This document shows, piece after piece, positions 7,890 through 15,523 of a DNA stretch of 25,374 bases (within the stretch, counting starts at the first letter, position 1; each line of letters begins with the position of its first letter). The notes beneath the pieces were generated by a model. That model made no database searches. It had not been told where the DNA came from and was given only the letters and a program-made list of their open reading frames with translations. A program made the translations under genes and the position numbers. The DNA is from a virus, in IMG/VR virus record IMGVR_UViG_3300001472_000157, positions 1 to 25,374 of that record. One strand, written 5' to 3'.

Positions 7890-9569
7890 TTATTTCCCGA
7901 CCACTAATGTTCCGTTAGCATCTCGTTCTATAACTATGACGCTGGGTTCAACTAGCGCAGCGGCTGGTGCAGCGGGGACGGAGGCAGCAGGGTCGGCGGC
8001 GGCGGCAGGGTCGGCAGCAGCAGCAGGGTCGGCAGCGGCGACGGCAGGGTCGCCGCCGGAAGGAACTCTCGGAGTGGCTTTTACACCTTCAAAAAGAATC
8101 TGATATGTTTGTCCTCGCATACCAATTTCGTTTGGTCTGTATCCAGTGTCCTCCAAAATGTCATCTATAAAGCCCTTCGTTAGATCAAGGCCAATATCCT
8201 TGAACCCCTGAGACGCTAAGAACGCCTCTTCAACTAGGCTGTCCGCAACTGCTTCGCCTACGGCCAGAGAGTTTATATATGACCTAAATCTATTTGACGC
8301 AGAAAGCGTTGTGCCAGCTAACTTAATGTCAGAGTCTCGCACAACTGCGCCTTCATCGATCATCTTAAGATAAAAATTCAGAACACCAAGCCCAGCTGAT
8401 TTGTTTCCAGCTTCCCACAGATCATATTGTGATTGCACTTTGGCCATGTTTTTGTACATATCAAGGACAGGAGAAAGCCATTTTTCAGCCTCTTTGTGCG
8501 CACCTTGAACTGAAAGTCTCCCGTCAGGAAGTCGGTCTTGGTTGTAGTCAACTACCGGAACCTCAAATTTAATATTTGGATCACCAGCCAGCGCAATTCT
8601 CTGAGCAAGGGGCATCTCTCTAAGTTCTTCTTCGCTAATGCCAAGATCGGCTGCGTTACGCGCAATTTTTTCGCCCAGCGTCGCATCAGGAGCAAGGTCT
8701 GCCCCCATGACAAAGTTCATGACCTTGCTCGGATCAACTTGAATGCCGCTTGCGACAAGACGGTTGACCGTGGCCTCACGCGCCGCCATTTCAACGCGAG
8801 ATTTGTTTTCGGCCTGCGCGAAATTAGCTATCTGTCTGTTGAATTGATCTTTCTTTGACGGATCAAGATATTTTGCAAGAACCGGGTTGTCTAAAATCAA
8901 GGCCCGTGCGTCCTGCCAAGCGCCGCGATTAAGTAACCCGACAACACCTTGCTCCATAACTGCGGACCTCCCGGCGTCACGAAGGCTGCGCTCTGACGCG
9001 GGGTCTAACGCGTCTGCATATTTATTGACAATGGCGTCAACTTGGTCAAACGAACTACGCAAATTTCCGGGGTTTTGGGCGACCATCGCAGCAATAGGCG
9101 CAATTTCGTCTTGTGCATTCCCTGTTATAAATTTGCGCTGTTCAGTGTTTTGATACTGAATCATCTGGTTAGCGTATTGACCAGCACGACTCCGCAGATT
9201 TGCCTCAAGAGCCGCCCCTGCATTTGCGGTTCCGTTGAAATTCCTTACGGTCTGCATAATTCGCTGTTCCATTTCAGCGTTAAAATTACCAATCGTATTC
9301 AGCTGCGGATCAAGAATGTTACCGGCTTCAAGTGCGGAATTGTAAGACGCCAACGTATCTTGCTCGAACTGGTCGTTAGCTACCGCAGAGCTAATAATAT
9401 CCTCACGGTTCCGAATGCGCGTTGCAGCCGCGTCAAGCGCCGAGGCAGCCTGCGTTATGCCCTCGCCCATGCCACTAAGCGGGCTTGTTGCCAGAGACAA
9501 CGGAACGTTCCGCATCCCGGTGCTGCCGGGGACAGATGCTTTGTTTGTATATGTCGGAACCATTGCCAT
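7890..9569 (-). CDS. Internal virion / ejection protein (T7 gp15 position)
   Basis: A longer frame exists, but I choose ATG at 9569 (MAMVPTYTNKASVPG) because AAGGA lies 6-7 bases upstream and the start falls just after the previous stop at 9580. That gives 559 residues. The protein is predominantly helical and polar, with N-terminal coiled-coil-like segments (MGEGITQAASALDAAATRIR) and many Gln/Asn/Ala residues, as in internal core proteins of short-tailed phages. Near the C-terminus, about residues 505-540, lies an Ala-Asp-Pro repeat tract. It sits between a small gp14-like gene and the large 779-residue ejection protein, reproducing the gp14-gp15-gp16 order of T7. T7 gp15 is longer (about 747 residues). 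No enzymatic motif is seen. Confidence 0.72.
   Translation of the reverse strand: MAMVPTYTNKASVPGSTGMRNVPLSLATSPLSGMGEGITQAASALDAAATRIRNREDIISSAVANDQFEQDTLASYNSALEAGNILDPQLNTIGNFNAEMEQRIMQTVRNFNGTANAGAALEANLRSRAGQYANQMIQYQNTEQRKFITGNAQDEIAPIAAMVAQNPGNLRSSFDQVDAIVNKYADALDPASERSLRDAGRSAVMEQGVVGLLNRGAWQDARALILDNPVLAKYLDPSKKDQFNRQIANFAQAENKSRVEMAAREATVNRLVASGIQVDPSKVMNFVMGADLAPDATLGEKIARNAADLGISEEELREMPLAQRIALAGDPNIKFEVPVVDYNQDRLPDGRLSVQGAHKEAEKWLSPVLDMYKNMAKVQSQYDLWEAGNKSAGLGVLNFYLKMIDEGAVVRDSDIKLAGTTLSASNRFRSYINSLAVGEAVADSLVEEAFLASQGFKDIGLDLTKGFIDDILEDTGYRPNEIGMRGQTYQILFEGVKATPRVPSGGDPAVAAADPAAAADPAAAADPAASVPAAPAAALVEPSVIVIERDANGTLVVGK
7982..8053 (-). repeat. ADPAA-coding minisatellite
   Basis: The plus-strand hexamer GGGTCG recurs at 7990, 8008, 8026 and 8047 (spacing 18, 18 and 21 bases), embedded in GCA/GCG runs. 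It encodes ADPAAA-type hexapeptides near the C-terminus of the gp15-like protein. This GC-rich repeat is prone to slippage, and unit number probably varies between relatives. Confidence 0.85.
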
Positions 9570-9579
9570 TCTATTGTCC

Positions 9580-10053
9580 TTATTTAATCTTACCGGCAAG
9601 CTGCGCCGTAGACGATGCGCCCGTCAGAAGTGATTTAGCCGCCGCGCCCGTGGCCCTTTGCTTCGCCACTGCGCCTTCAAAACCTGCCAACTGCGCGCGT
9701 TGCTGCCCTGCTCGAAAGCCCATATCGCCACCGTATCGGATTGTAAGGTTTTCAAGCTCGGCTTCTTCCGCGCTCATGTCCCGAACGTCGCCCATGTCCA
9801 GCAATTCACCGCCTGTGGAGGCCATAGAGGCCCGCTGACTGCCCGCGAACAACCTTGCCTGACGATCCTGCGCCCTAGCGTCGAACTCGGCCTTCTGACG
9901 CGCCGCAATGGCGTCGTTCTGTGCAATCTGCGCGTTGTAATTAGCAAGATTCTGAGCCGACTTGCCCTGCTGAATTGCGCCAAGCGTACTAACCGCCGTG
10001 CCAGCGCCTGACGCGATGGTTCCAATAAGCGCTATTTCTGCTCCAGTACACAT
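9580..10053 (-). CDS. Small internal virion protein (T7 gp14-like position)
   Basis: A 157-residue protein beginning MCTGAEIALIGTIASGAGTA, a hydrophobic glycine-rich N-terminal helix, followed by a long Ala/Gln-rich amphipathic helix (QNLANYNAQIAQNDAIAARQ). A second helical segment after residue ~80 includes ELLDMGDVRDMSAEEAELEN. Short-tailed phages encode a small gp14-type ejection protein with this kind of hydrophobic helix plus long coiled coil directly after the tail-tube genes; it inserts into the outer membrane during DNA ejection. The call rests on length (T7 gp14 is about 196), composition and order. It lies 1 base after the nozzle gene. Confidence 0.7.
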   Translation of the reverse strand: MCTGAEIALIGTIASGAGTAVSTLGAIQQGKSAQNLANYNAQIAQNDAIAARQKAEFDARAQDRQARLFAGSQRASMASTGGELLDMGDVRDMSAEEAELENLTIRYGGDMGFRAGQQRAQLAGFEGAVAKQRATGAAAKSLLTGASSTAQLAGKIK

Positions 10054-10054
10054 A

Positions 10055-12130
10055 TCAAACCTTCGTCGTGTTAAGTTCTGGCATAATAGCCAGAATAGTA
10101 AATGGCAGCGGCTGGTCCTGCACTAAGAAAATATATCCGTCTTTATCCCAGTTACGCGGGAATTCAACCTCTTTGTCGCCGGTAAACAGTGCCGGTGCCT
10201 CGTCCATGTCGTCGGCGCTAGACCGGAATGGAATAATATCTAGGCGATCCGCGCTGGGTCCGTGCTTCAAACCAAGTGTATCATACAGCCGATAAGTAAT
10301 CCGGGATATGCGCTTCTTCTTACCCTGCGCCGTGCCGTCTTTTGCCCCCGCCTCAATCCGCATGGTTTGCAGCGTGGATGTGTACGGCAGCCCAACATGA
10401 ACAATAGCGTATGATCCATTTAATGTAATTGATCCGCCGGAGACAACTCGATCTGGGTGCGCTGCACCATTTGCCAGAACTGATACGGTCTGACCCTCTA
10501 AATGGTCCAGCCCAAACACTGCCGAAACCGCGCCGCCCTCGTAGGTCAGCATAGAGTCAAGATATGTAGCGGCTCGTGTGTTTACAGAAACCTCCGGCAT
10601 TCCTCGGGTCAGGAACTCAATGTAACGAACAGATTGTCCGTTTATCGTGCGCTGAACAACCGCCCAGAGATCATCGCGGCTGCCGGTTGTGTTTGGAATT
10701 ACAGAAACGCTTTCAACTTTGGCATCAGCTCCGCCAACAATGTGACGGTGCCAACCTACAACGTCTTGAGCGCGTTCGTATGTCATGCCAAGCAAAACGC
10801 CGTCAGATCGAACCATCCAAACAACACTGTCTGGCTCTTGCTGATAGGCCATGTCAACAACACCGCCCTCAGTAATGTGCTCCGACAGAATAGCAAGGTC
10901 AGGCGCGGTATACGCGTCTGTTTCAAATTGATAGACGTATTCACGCAATTTGCGGTTGGCGCGCTGCAAGAATAGAACAGAGCTTCCAACCTGCGGCGGC
11001 GTTACAGCGGCGCTGCCAAACGTGGTCTGACGAACAACTCGCGTGTTGGTTGGCGATAGCGGGCTGTTCTGATCACCCTGAGAAACCACAAACTCGCCGC
11101 CAGCAGTGCCTACAGACAACACCCTACCAGCCCTCATCCAGCGGATTGTGTTTACCTGATCGGTTGCAATGGTATAGACAAATCCACTGTCGTCTAAAAC
11201 CACCCCGTCTGTGTCAGTCGGGGCGTGGTTGTTGTAATCAGCCGAAACAGAGAAAAACATTGACTGCGGACGGTTTGTTGTCGCCGCGTAGACTAATCTT
11301 TGCTCAAAAAACGTCACAACAGACGGGTAGCCGGTTGTTTCGGAAAACGAGCCTAGCCGCCAGCCCGTGACGGCTGTAGTTGCGGATGCGTCTGGGCCAA
11401 TAAAGTCAGCCGTAACGTGCGTTGTGTCCGCTCGTGCAGTAATTTCAAGATAGGTCTGGTCGTTTGCCGCGTCCTCAAACCTAATCAGACGCCCAATGTC
11501 CGTTGCAAGAAACCCTGCCCCGTCATTGATTCCAGTGACCGCAGAGGCCGTTACCGTAACTCCGGTCCCTGACGTAGCCGAAAGCCCGAACGTTGTCTCG
11601 GTAGCGTTCACAGGGTCGTATGGGCCATCAAGAAACTGAATGATGTCTAAGGCCCAATTTGTGTCCCCGGTTCGAGACAGCGTGCGCGGCTCGTGGTTCT
11701 GGTGCGCTATGTAGAGAACGTCAGCAGATTGCGTAACCACCAACTCAAACAGTTCTGCTTCAAGATACGGAGTTGATACCTCGTATGCTGCGCCAACATT
11801 AAATTCTGCCGCAAACACCTCATCAAACGGCCCAGACTGAATCTGACCATAGTTTTTGTAGAACCGAACGTACTGATCGCCAAATTCAATGACGTAAGCC
11901 TGAGTAGAGCTAAACTCGAACGGAATAATGCGAGTCCTTTTGCTGCTGTCTTTTACCTCTGCGGAAAAGTAGAACCCACCCCGCCGGGAGGCTGGACCGT
12001 GCTTTTGCACAATCATGTTTTCAAGCGTTTGGCAACCGTTGTTGTACTTCTGAAGGTCCACGCGGCCTTCAAGGCGGGGCGAAAGTTCGCCAGCCGTGAA
12101 ATTAGTAAATATCGGCGCAGAGCGCACCAT
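10055..12130 (-). CDS. Tail nozzle / tail tubular protein B-like
   Basis: A 691-residue beta-rich protein. The opening (SAPIFTNFTAGELSPRLEGR, then VDLQKYNNGCQTLENMIV) is a strongly conserved N-terminus of the nozzle family in short-tailed phages (T7 gp12 and P22 gp10 relatives). The following QKHGPASRRGGFYF, with its cluster of basic and glycine residues, is also characteristic. The rest has propeller-like repeating strands with many aromatic residues (e.g. FFEQRLVYAATTNRPQSMFF) and a C-terminal region with FPRNWDKDGYIFLVQDQPLP. The nozzle is a hexamer that closes the distal end of the tail tube and anchors fibres. The ATG directly follows the tail-tube A stop. Confidence 0.88.
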   Translation of the reverse strand: MVRSAPIFTNFTAGELSPRLEGRVDLQKYNNGCQTLENMIVQKHGPASRRGGFYFSAEVKDSSKRTRIIPFEFSSTQAYVIEFGDQYVRFYKNYGQIQSGPFDEVFAAEFNVGAAYEVSTPYLEAELFELVVTQSADVLYIAHQNHEPRTLSRTGDTNWALDIIQFLDGPYDPVNATETTFGLSATSGTGVTVTASAVTGINDGAGFLATDIGRLIRFEDAANDQTYLEITARADTTHVTADFIGPDASATTAVTGWRLGSFSETTGYPSVVTFFEQRLVYAATTNRPQSMFFSVSADYNNHAPTDTDGVVLDDSGFVYTIATDQVNTIRWMRAGRVLSVGTAGGEFVVSQGDQNSPLSPTNTRVVRQTTFGSAAVTPPQVGSSVLFLQRANRKLREYVYQFETDAYTAPDLAILSEHITEGGVVDMAYQQEPDSVVWMVRSDGVLLGMTYERAQDVVGWHRHIVGGADAKVESVSVIPNTTGSRDDLWAVVQRTINGQSVRYIEFLTRGMPEVSVNTRAATYLDSMLTYEGGAVSAVFGLDHLEGQTVSVLANGAAHPDRVVSGGSITLNGSYAIVHVGLPYTSTLQTMRIEAGAKDGTAQGKKKRISRITYRLYDTLGLKHGPSADRLDIIPFRSSADDMDEAPALFTGDKEVEFPRNWDKDGYIFLVQDQPLPFTILAIMPELNTTKV

Positions 12131-12733
12131 TTACGGACTCCCGTTTACGCTAACACCGGAACCGGCAGAATAACCGCTGCGGCTGTCTAGCCATGTGTCC
12201 GCAACAACCTCCAGATAACCGCTTTCCTGCGCGTCCATAGAGCGGGCATCCGCAACTTTGCGTTGGTACATTTCCATCATATTTGAATAAAGCGTGTTGC
12301 TTTCCGAAAGCGTGACTGACAATTCAGCCGCAAGCCGGGCAGACAGGGCCTCAACAAACATAGCGTCAAACAAGTTTACGTCTTCAACGCGAGCTAAATA
12401 TAAAATCTTCGCAGTGCCTTCGTCCGTTAGCAGCTTGCCGCCTTCGATCTTATAAAACATATCTATATTTTCCATCTGCAAAACCCGAAGGCAATTAGAC
12501 GGAACGCTGTATTGGTAAGCAAACCCAAAAGCTGGGGCGACGGAGTTCTGCGCCAACTCCACGCGGTTGACAGCAAAATTCCAAACATGGTCGCGAATGC
12601 AAGCGTCGCGAACTTGCTCATAAATAAGATTAGCGGCACGAGCCGCTTCACTGTCTTCAGTTAGTGTCAAAATGGCATTTGCACCAATCTTGACTAGAGC
12701 ATTGTTTACAATCTGAACAACGGAAGTCGCCAT
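12131..12733 (-). CDS. Tail tubular protein A-like (tail tube/head-tail adaptor)
   Basis: A 200-residue protein, almost exactly the size of T7 gp11 (about 196). The N-terminus VVQIVNNALVKIGANAILTL followed by EAARAANLIYEQVRDACIRD is the recognisable start of the family: two helices, then NHxWNFA-like residues (here DHVWNFAVNR). The C-terminal half contains a helical segment with Asp/Ala-rich heptads (EALSARLAAELSVTLSESNT) that contacts the portal in solved structures of relatives. It begins just after the 12754-12775 hairpin, with AGG about 10 bases before the ATG, and is followed immediately by the nozzle gene. Gene order portal, capsid, tube A, nozzle supports the call. Confidence 0.88.
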   Translation of the reverse strand: MATSVVQIVNNALVKIGANAILTLTEDSEAARAANLIYEQVRDACIRDHVWNFAVNRVELAQNSVAPAFGFAYQYSVPSNCLRVLQMENIDMFYKIEGGKLLTDEGTAKILYLARVEDVNLFDAMFVEALSARLAAELSVTLSESNTLYSNMMEMYQRKVADARSMDAQESGYLEVVADTWLDSRSGYSAGSGVSVNGSP

Positions 12734-12753
12734 GCTAACACCTAAGTAAAGTG

Positions 12754-12775
12754 TGGGGAGGCCGAAGCCTCCCCA
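12754..12775 (-). terminator. Hairpin terminator or processing site after the capsid/decoration unit
   Basis: A perfect 9-bp stem closes a UUCG tetraloop on the minus strand (TGGGGAGGC-TTCG-GCCTCCCCA). It lies 6 bases after the decoration-gene stop. The following minus-strand bases (CACTTTACTT) are only moderately U-rich, so this may be a leaky terminator or an mRNA-stabilising 3' hairpin. Confidence 0.75.
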
Positions 12776-12781
12776 ACCTTA

Positions 12782-13204
12782 TTACGTCGCGGAAAAGTAC
12801 ATATCCACAACCAACCGACCCGAACCCGGAAGGCTCGCACCAGCAATAGTAATAAAGATTTCTTCTTCTGCGGCAACTGTTGCCACTCCTGCATTGACGC
12901 CGAAAAGCGTCGGAACGCTTACAGCAGTGTGACCAGCCGCTGCTCGGTACTTACCAACAGTGCCGGTGACGCCAATAGCAATCGTGGCGGAACCGCCGAG
13001 AGTTGCACTGGCGTTGATGACACCGTAAAGGAAAGACTCGCCCTCGTGAGCTTTCGCAATAACAATGGTGTCCGAGGTCGTCTGAGTGTTAAGCGTGATG
13101 GTGGCCCGCTTTACGCGGACATTACCATCAACAATACCGCCAGACGGAAGGCTAACCGGAACATCAGCCAGCCCACTCATTTCTGCGCTATAAAGTACAG
13201 TCAT
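12782..13204 (-). CDS. Probable head decoration/stabilisation protein
   Basis: A 140-residue protein of mostly beta character, with alternating small and hydrophobic residues (RVKRATITLNTQTTSDTIVI) and glycine/alanine-rich turns (SATLGGSATIAIGVTGTVGK). It has no cysteines and no helices of note. It is encoded 13 bases after the major capsid gene, with a near-perfect AGGAGG site that overlaps the capsid stop (TAGGAGG), so high coupled expression is expected. Decoration proteins that stabilise expanded capsids commonly occupy this slot and size. I do not recognise the sequence family itself; the role is inferred from neighbourhood, size and expression signals. The gene pair is closed by a strong hairpin. 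Confidence 0.72.
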   Translation of the reverse strand: MTVLYSAEMSGLADVPVSLPSGGIVDGNVRVKRATITLNTQTTSDTIVIAKAHEGESFLYGVINASATLGGSATIAIGVTGTVGKYRAAAGHTAVSVPTLFGVNAGVATVAAEEEIFITIAGASLPGSGRLVVDMYFSAT

Positions 13205-13217
13205 TTTTCATGTCCTC

Positions 13218-14096
13218 CTATTCGACGCACAAGATTTCAAGGACGCGAGCTTCTTCCATGCGAGTGCCGCCAATGCTCATTGAGCAAAAGACCTGCGTTG
13301 CATAGTTTTTGTCCGCACGCTCTGAAATCTTCGTTGTCATGTCAGCACCGACACCAAGAAGCATTCCATCATTCTGGAATGCAAAGCAACGACGATGGGT
13401 CGTCCCGGCTGCAACCGGAACCAGCTTGGTGCCGTCAGTGCGCTTGCCATTTACTGAGATAAACTGAAAACCTAAAAACGAATCCAATTCACCGCGAGCA
13501 AGTGCCTTAACCGTATTGAAATCTGAACTTTTGATTTCAGTCGTGTTTAAAAGATCAGAAACCTGATCGGAAGTGCAAACAATGACTCGACCATTCTCAG
13601 GAACATCGTCACCGTCCATAGTTTCCTTAGCAGTAAGGAGTTTAGCAAGGGTAAGCCCAGTTCCGCCGTTAGCAATAGCCGTCTGCCCTGCAACAGTGGT
13701 TCCGCCAGACACGCCGGTAAAGGCATTGCCAAGAGCGGCATCAATAAGAATTTCGTCCATTGCACGACCCATAGCCATAGCCGCTGCGCGGGCATAGTCG
13801 GAAGTCGGGTCAATCAACATGCGAACCTTGTCCTCATTATCAATGAGGTCGGCCCAATCAAAATCCTCAAGCGAAACGCGACGGCGCGCATGAGGGGTGT
13901 CAACACGAGGGGTGTCGGAATGACGGGAGGTACGACGAAGTGCCGCTGTGGCTCCAATCTGCTCAAAAAAGGCATTCTTGCCAGTTACTGACTCTTCACG
14001 AACTGAACCGCGCAACTTAGACCCGTCCTGCTGGACAAGGTGCTGAACGTTGGCGCTGTACTGCTCGACGAAGGCCGTTGTCACTTGAATAGACAT
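13218..14096 (-). CDS. Major capsid protein
   Basis: A 292-residue protein preceded by TAGGAGA, a near-consensus Shine-Dalgarno 8 bases before the ATG. The N-terminal arm (VTTAFVEQYSANVQHLVQQD, then GSKLRGSVREESVTGKNAFF) and the following EQIGATAALRRTSRHSDTPR with DFDWADLIDNEDKVRMLIDP are the characteristic layout of a short-tailed-phage capsid family with an HK97-type fold. The mid-region ARAAAMAMGRAMDEILIDAA is the long spine-like helix. The end MSIGGTRMEEARVLEILCVE is typical for the family. It is somewhat shorter than T7 gp10A (about 345). It follows scaffold and portal and sits between two hairpins, apparently as its own expression unit. Confidence 0.92.
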   Translation of the reverse strand: MSIQVTTAFVEQYSANVQHLVQQDGSKLRGSVREESVTGKNAFFEQIGATAALRRTSRHSDTPRVDTPHARRRVSLEDFDWADLIDNEDKVRMLIDPTSDYARAAAMAMGRAMDEILIDAALGNAFTGVSGGTTVAGQTAIANGGTGLTLAKLLTAKETMDGDDVPENGRVIVCTSDQVSDLLNTTEIKSSDFNTVKALARGELDSFLGFQFISVNGKRTDGTKLVPVAAGTTHRRCFAFQNDGMLLGVGADMTTKISERADKNYATQVFCSMSIGGTRMEEARVLEILCVE

Positions 14097-14194
14097 ACGG
14101 ATTTCTCCTAAAAGGTTGAAACAGTAGTTTAAGGGTTATCGTCAAGGACGGCCCAAGCTGCCTTCGTGCTTGTGCGGGTTCCAAGAGGAATTGT

Positions 14195-14204
14195 CCACCT
14201 ATAG
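14195..14204 (-). promoter_or_regulatory. CTATAGGNGG motif, copy B, in the capsid leader
   Basis: The minus strand reads TTGCCTTTCTATAGGTGGACA about 100 bases before the capsid ATG. The core resembles the start region of T7-class phage promoters (CACTATAGGG). No phage RNA polymerase is encoded in the window, so a promoter role is speculative. A weak sigma70-like alternative lies just upstream (see 14219-14246). Confidence 0.3.
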
Positions 14205-14218
14205 AAAGGCAACCCAAC

Positions 14219-14246
14219 ACTATCTTGTTTATTTAATACATGCAAA
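14219..14246 (-). promoter_or_regulatory. Possible sigma70-type promoter for the capsid unit
   Basis: The minus strand shows TTTGCA, a 16-base AT-rich spacer, then GATAGT. Each box matches 4 of 6 consensus bases. It lies directly after the 14251-14277 terminator, where a promoter would be needed to express the capsid gene independently. The match quality is modest. Confidence 0.3.
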
Positions 14247-14250
14247 CACA

Positions 14251-14277
14251 AAAAAACCCCGCTAAAGCGGGGCTTTT
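14251..14277 (-). terminator. Intrinsic terminator before the capsid gene
   Basis: On the minus strand a CCCCGC-TTTA-GCGGGG hairpin is followed directly by seven T residues and preceded by AAAAG, the textbook form of a rho-independent terminator. The A-run on the other arm gives it some activity in the opposite direction too. It overlaps the very end of the 55-residue ORF and separates the scaffold operon from the capsid unit. Confidence 0.88.
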
Positions 14278-14278
14278 C

Positions 14279-14446
14279 TTAATTGTGATTTGAAAAAACC
14301 ACATCCTTTTTGGGAGGTCGTCTTCGTTTGGGCTTTTCTGACTTCATCACCCAGTCATAATAAATCTGCGCGGCCCTTATTGTAACATCAGGGCTGCCCG
14401 TTTGAGCAAGCCTTAAACACTCAATTTTGATAACAGACTCGTCCAT
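14279..14446 (-). CDS. 55-residue basic protein downstream of scaffold
   Basis: A small ORF from ATG at 14446, two bases after the scaffold TGA, with GGTGAG just upstream in the end of the scaffold gene. The sequence starts MDESVIKIECLRLAQTGSPD, continues as a helix (VTIRAAQIYYDWVM) and ends in a strongly basic tract KPKRRRPPKKD. The well-formed codons, tight spacing and placement immediately before a terminator support a real gene. Function is unknown. The helix-plus-basic-tail layout could bind nucleic acid or the scaffold, but this is only a suggestion. Confidence 0.7.
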   Translation of the reverse strand: MDESVIKIECLRLAQTGSPDVTIRAAQIYYDWVMKSEKPKRRRPPKKDVVFSNHN

Positions 14447-14448
14447 TA

Positions 14449-15288
14449 TCACTCACCATAAGCTTGGTTAAACAGACCTTGAACTTTTTTGACCATAGAA
14501 ACGTGTTCAGGGTGATGCCTGTCCATGTAAGCAGGGTGCGACATAATTGTGGAAGCCTCCGCCTTTGCCTCGTCTGGCGTCAAAGCCATCCGCGTCCCGC
14601 TTGACGGTCCAGCCAAATCATTGTCGGCCATTGTTGTCTTGGCAATGTTGGCAAACGCTTTTAGAACATCCGGGTCATTCCCTAGTCCGCTAGACTCCAT
14701 CTTAGCAGCCAACTGTTCGCCGCCGTATTCCTCAAAAGCCTTGCGGGCAAACTCAATGTTTTGATCGTAAGCACGACCCCACTCCGCCTTTAGTGCGGTC
14801 TCGCCCTGCTCCATAGACTCGTCAACCATGCCCTTGTAGGCATCATGCTGAGAACCCATGCTGCCAGCCTGCCACGCAATCAGGCTTTTGACCTGATCGG
14901 CATTGAGGCCAAGTTTGTGCGCTTCCTGCTTAAACGAAGAAAGTGTTTCATCATTAAATTGCGATGCTATTTCTTCAGGCAAGCCCTCTGGAAGTGCAAC
15001 TTCGTATTCTTCGGGGCTTTCTGGGCGACCAAGAAACTCGTAAACGTCGTCCCAGTCGCTGTCTGTAACCGGCTTGGCGATTTTATCCCGGCCAAGGTGC
15101 GATTGCAGATTGACGTAAGACGCTGCGAGGCTGTCTACGTCCTTGAATTTCGAGAAACTTGGATTGTCCCGAAGTTCTTCTGACAACGACGAACGCCAAC
15201 TATCGTCGCTGGTCTCTGTAGTCTGTGTCGGCTCACTAACTGCTTCTGCATTATCTGCCGTTTCGGCAGGTGCGATATCGTCAGGCAT
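14449..15288 (-). CDS. Capsid assembly scaffolding protein
   Basis: A 279-residue acidic protein between portal and capsid, close in size to T7 gp9 (about 307). I choose ATG at 15288 (MPDDIAPAE), which overlaps the stop of the previous gene; a TTG nine bases upstream is less likely. The N-terminus is acidic and disordered (EPTQTTETSDDSWRSSLSEE), followed by LRDNPSFSKFKDVDSLAASY and the conserved-looking EYEVALPEGLPEEI. Helical regions follow (FKQEAHKLGLNADQVKSLIA), and a C-terminal helical hook (HPEHVSMVKKVQGLFNQAYG) would contact the capsid shell. Scaffolds direct procapsid assembly and then exit. The order portal, Bbp19-like, scaffold, capsid supports it. Confidence 0.88.
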   Translation of the reverse strand: MPDDIAPAETADNAEAVSEPTQTTETSDDSWRSSLSEELRDNPSFSKFKDVDSLAASYVNLQSHLGRDKIAKPVTDSDWDDVYEFLGRPESPEEYEVALPEGLPEEIASQFNDETLSSFKQEAHKLGLNADQVKSLIAWQAGSMGSQHDAYKGMVDESMEQGETALKAEWGRAYDQNIEFARKAFEEYGGEQLAAKMESSGLGNDPDVLKAFANIAKTTMADNDLAGPSSGTRMALTPDEAKAEASTIMSHPAYMDRHHPEHVSMVKKVQGLFNQAYGE

Positions 15289-15523
15289 TAGCCTCAATCT
15301 CCTGTGAAAGTTCTAAGAAACGTTCCGGGGTTTCATCAAGTGCCGTAAGAATCATCAATGCGACATTTCTCATGCCCTCATTGAACGCAGTGTTTTCCAA
15401 CGCCTCGCCCGGAATAAACGATGGCCGGAGAACGCCGCACTCGCGGCAAATATGGGAAAGAACTCGCTTGCCCTCTTCAGATGAAAAGATAAACTTAAAG
15501 TCGTCTTTGCTAACTTTGGACAA
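15281..15523 (-). CDS. Bbp19-like small phage protein (TTG start)
   Basis: An 80-residue protein whose segment KFIFSSEEGKRVLSHICREC and following FIPGEALENTAFNEGMRNVA match, from memory, the Bbp19-like family named after Bordetella phage BPP-1: F-x-S/T-xxGxxVL, then a GE/D-xxxxAFxEGxRxVxL pattern. The only in-frame start before the conserved part is TTG at 15523, which lies inside the end of the portal gene (14-base overlap), and no strong Shine-Dalgarno is visible. The family sits beside portal and capsid genes in several short-tailed phages; its role is not established to my knowledge. A cysteine pair (CREC) is present. Confidence 0.8.
   Translation of the reverse strand: MSKVSKDDFKFIFSSEEGKRVLSHICRECGVLRPSFIPGEALENTAFNEGMRNVALMILTALDETPERFLELSQEIEANA

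Noticed and set aside
12739-12751. CTTAGGTG, resembling a degenerate copy of the CTATAGGNGG motif before the tail-tube gene
   Set aside because: The AGG is adequately explained as the Shine-Dalgarno of the tail-tube gene; the same holds for TTAGGG before the PrimPol-helicase.
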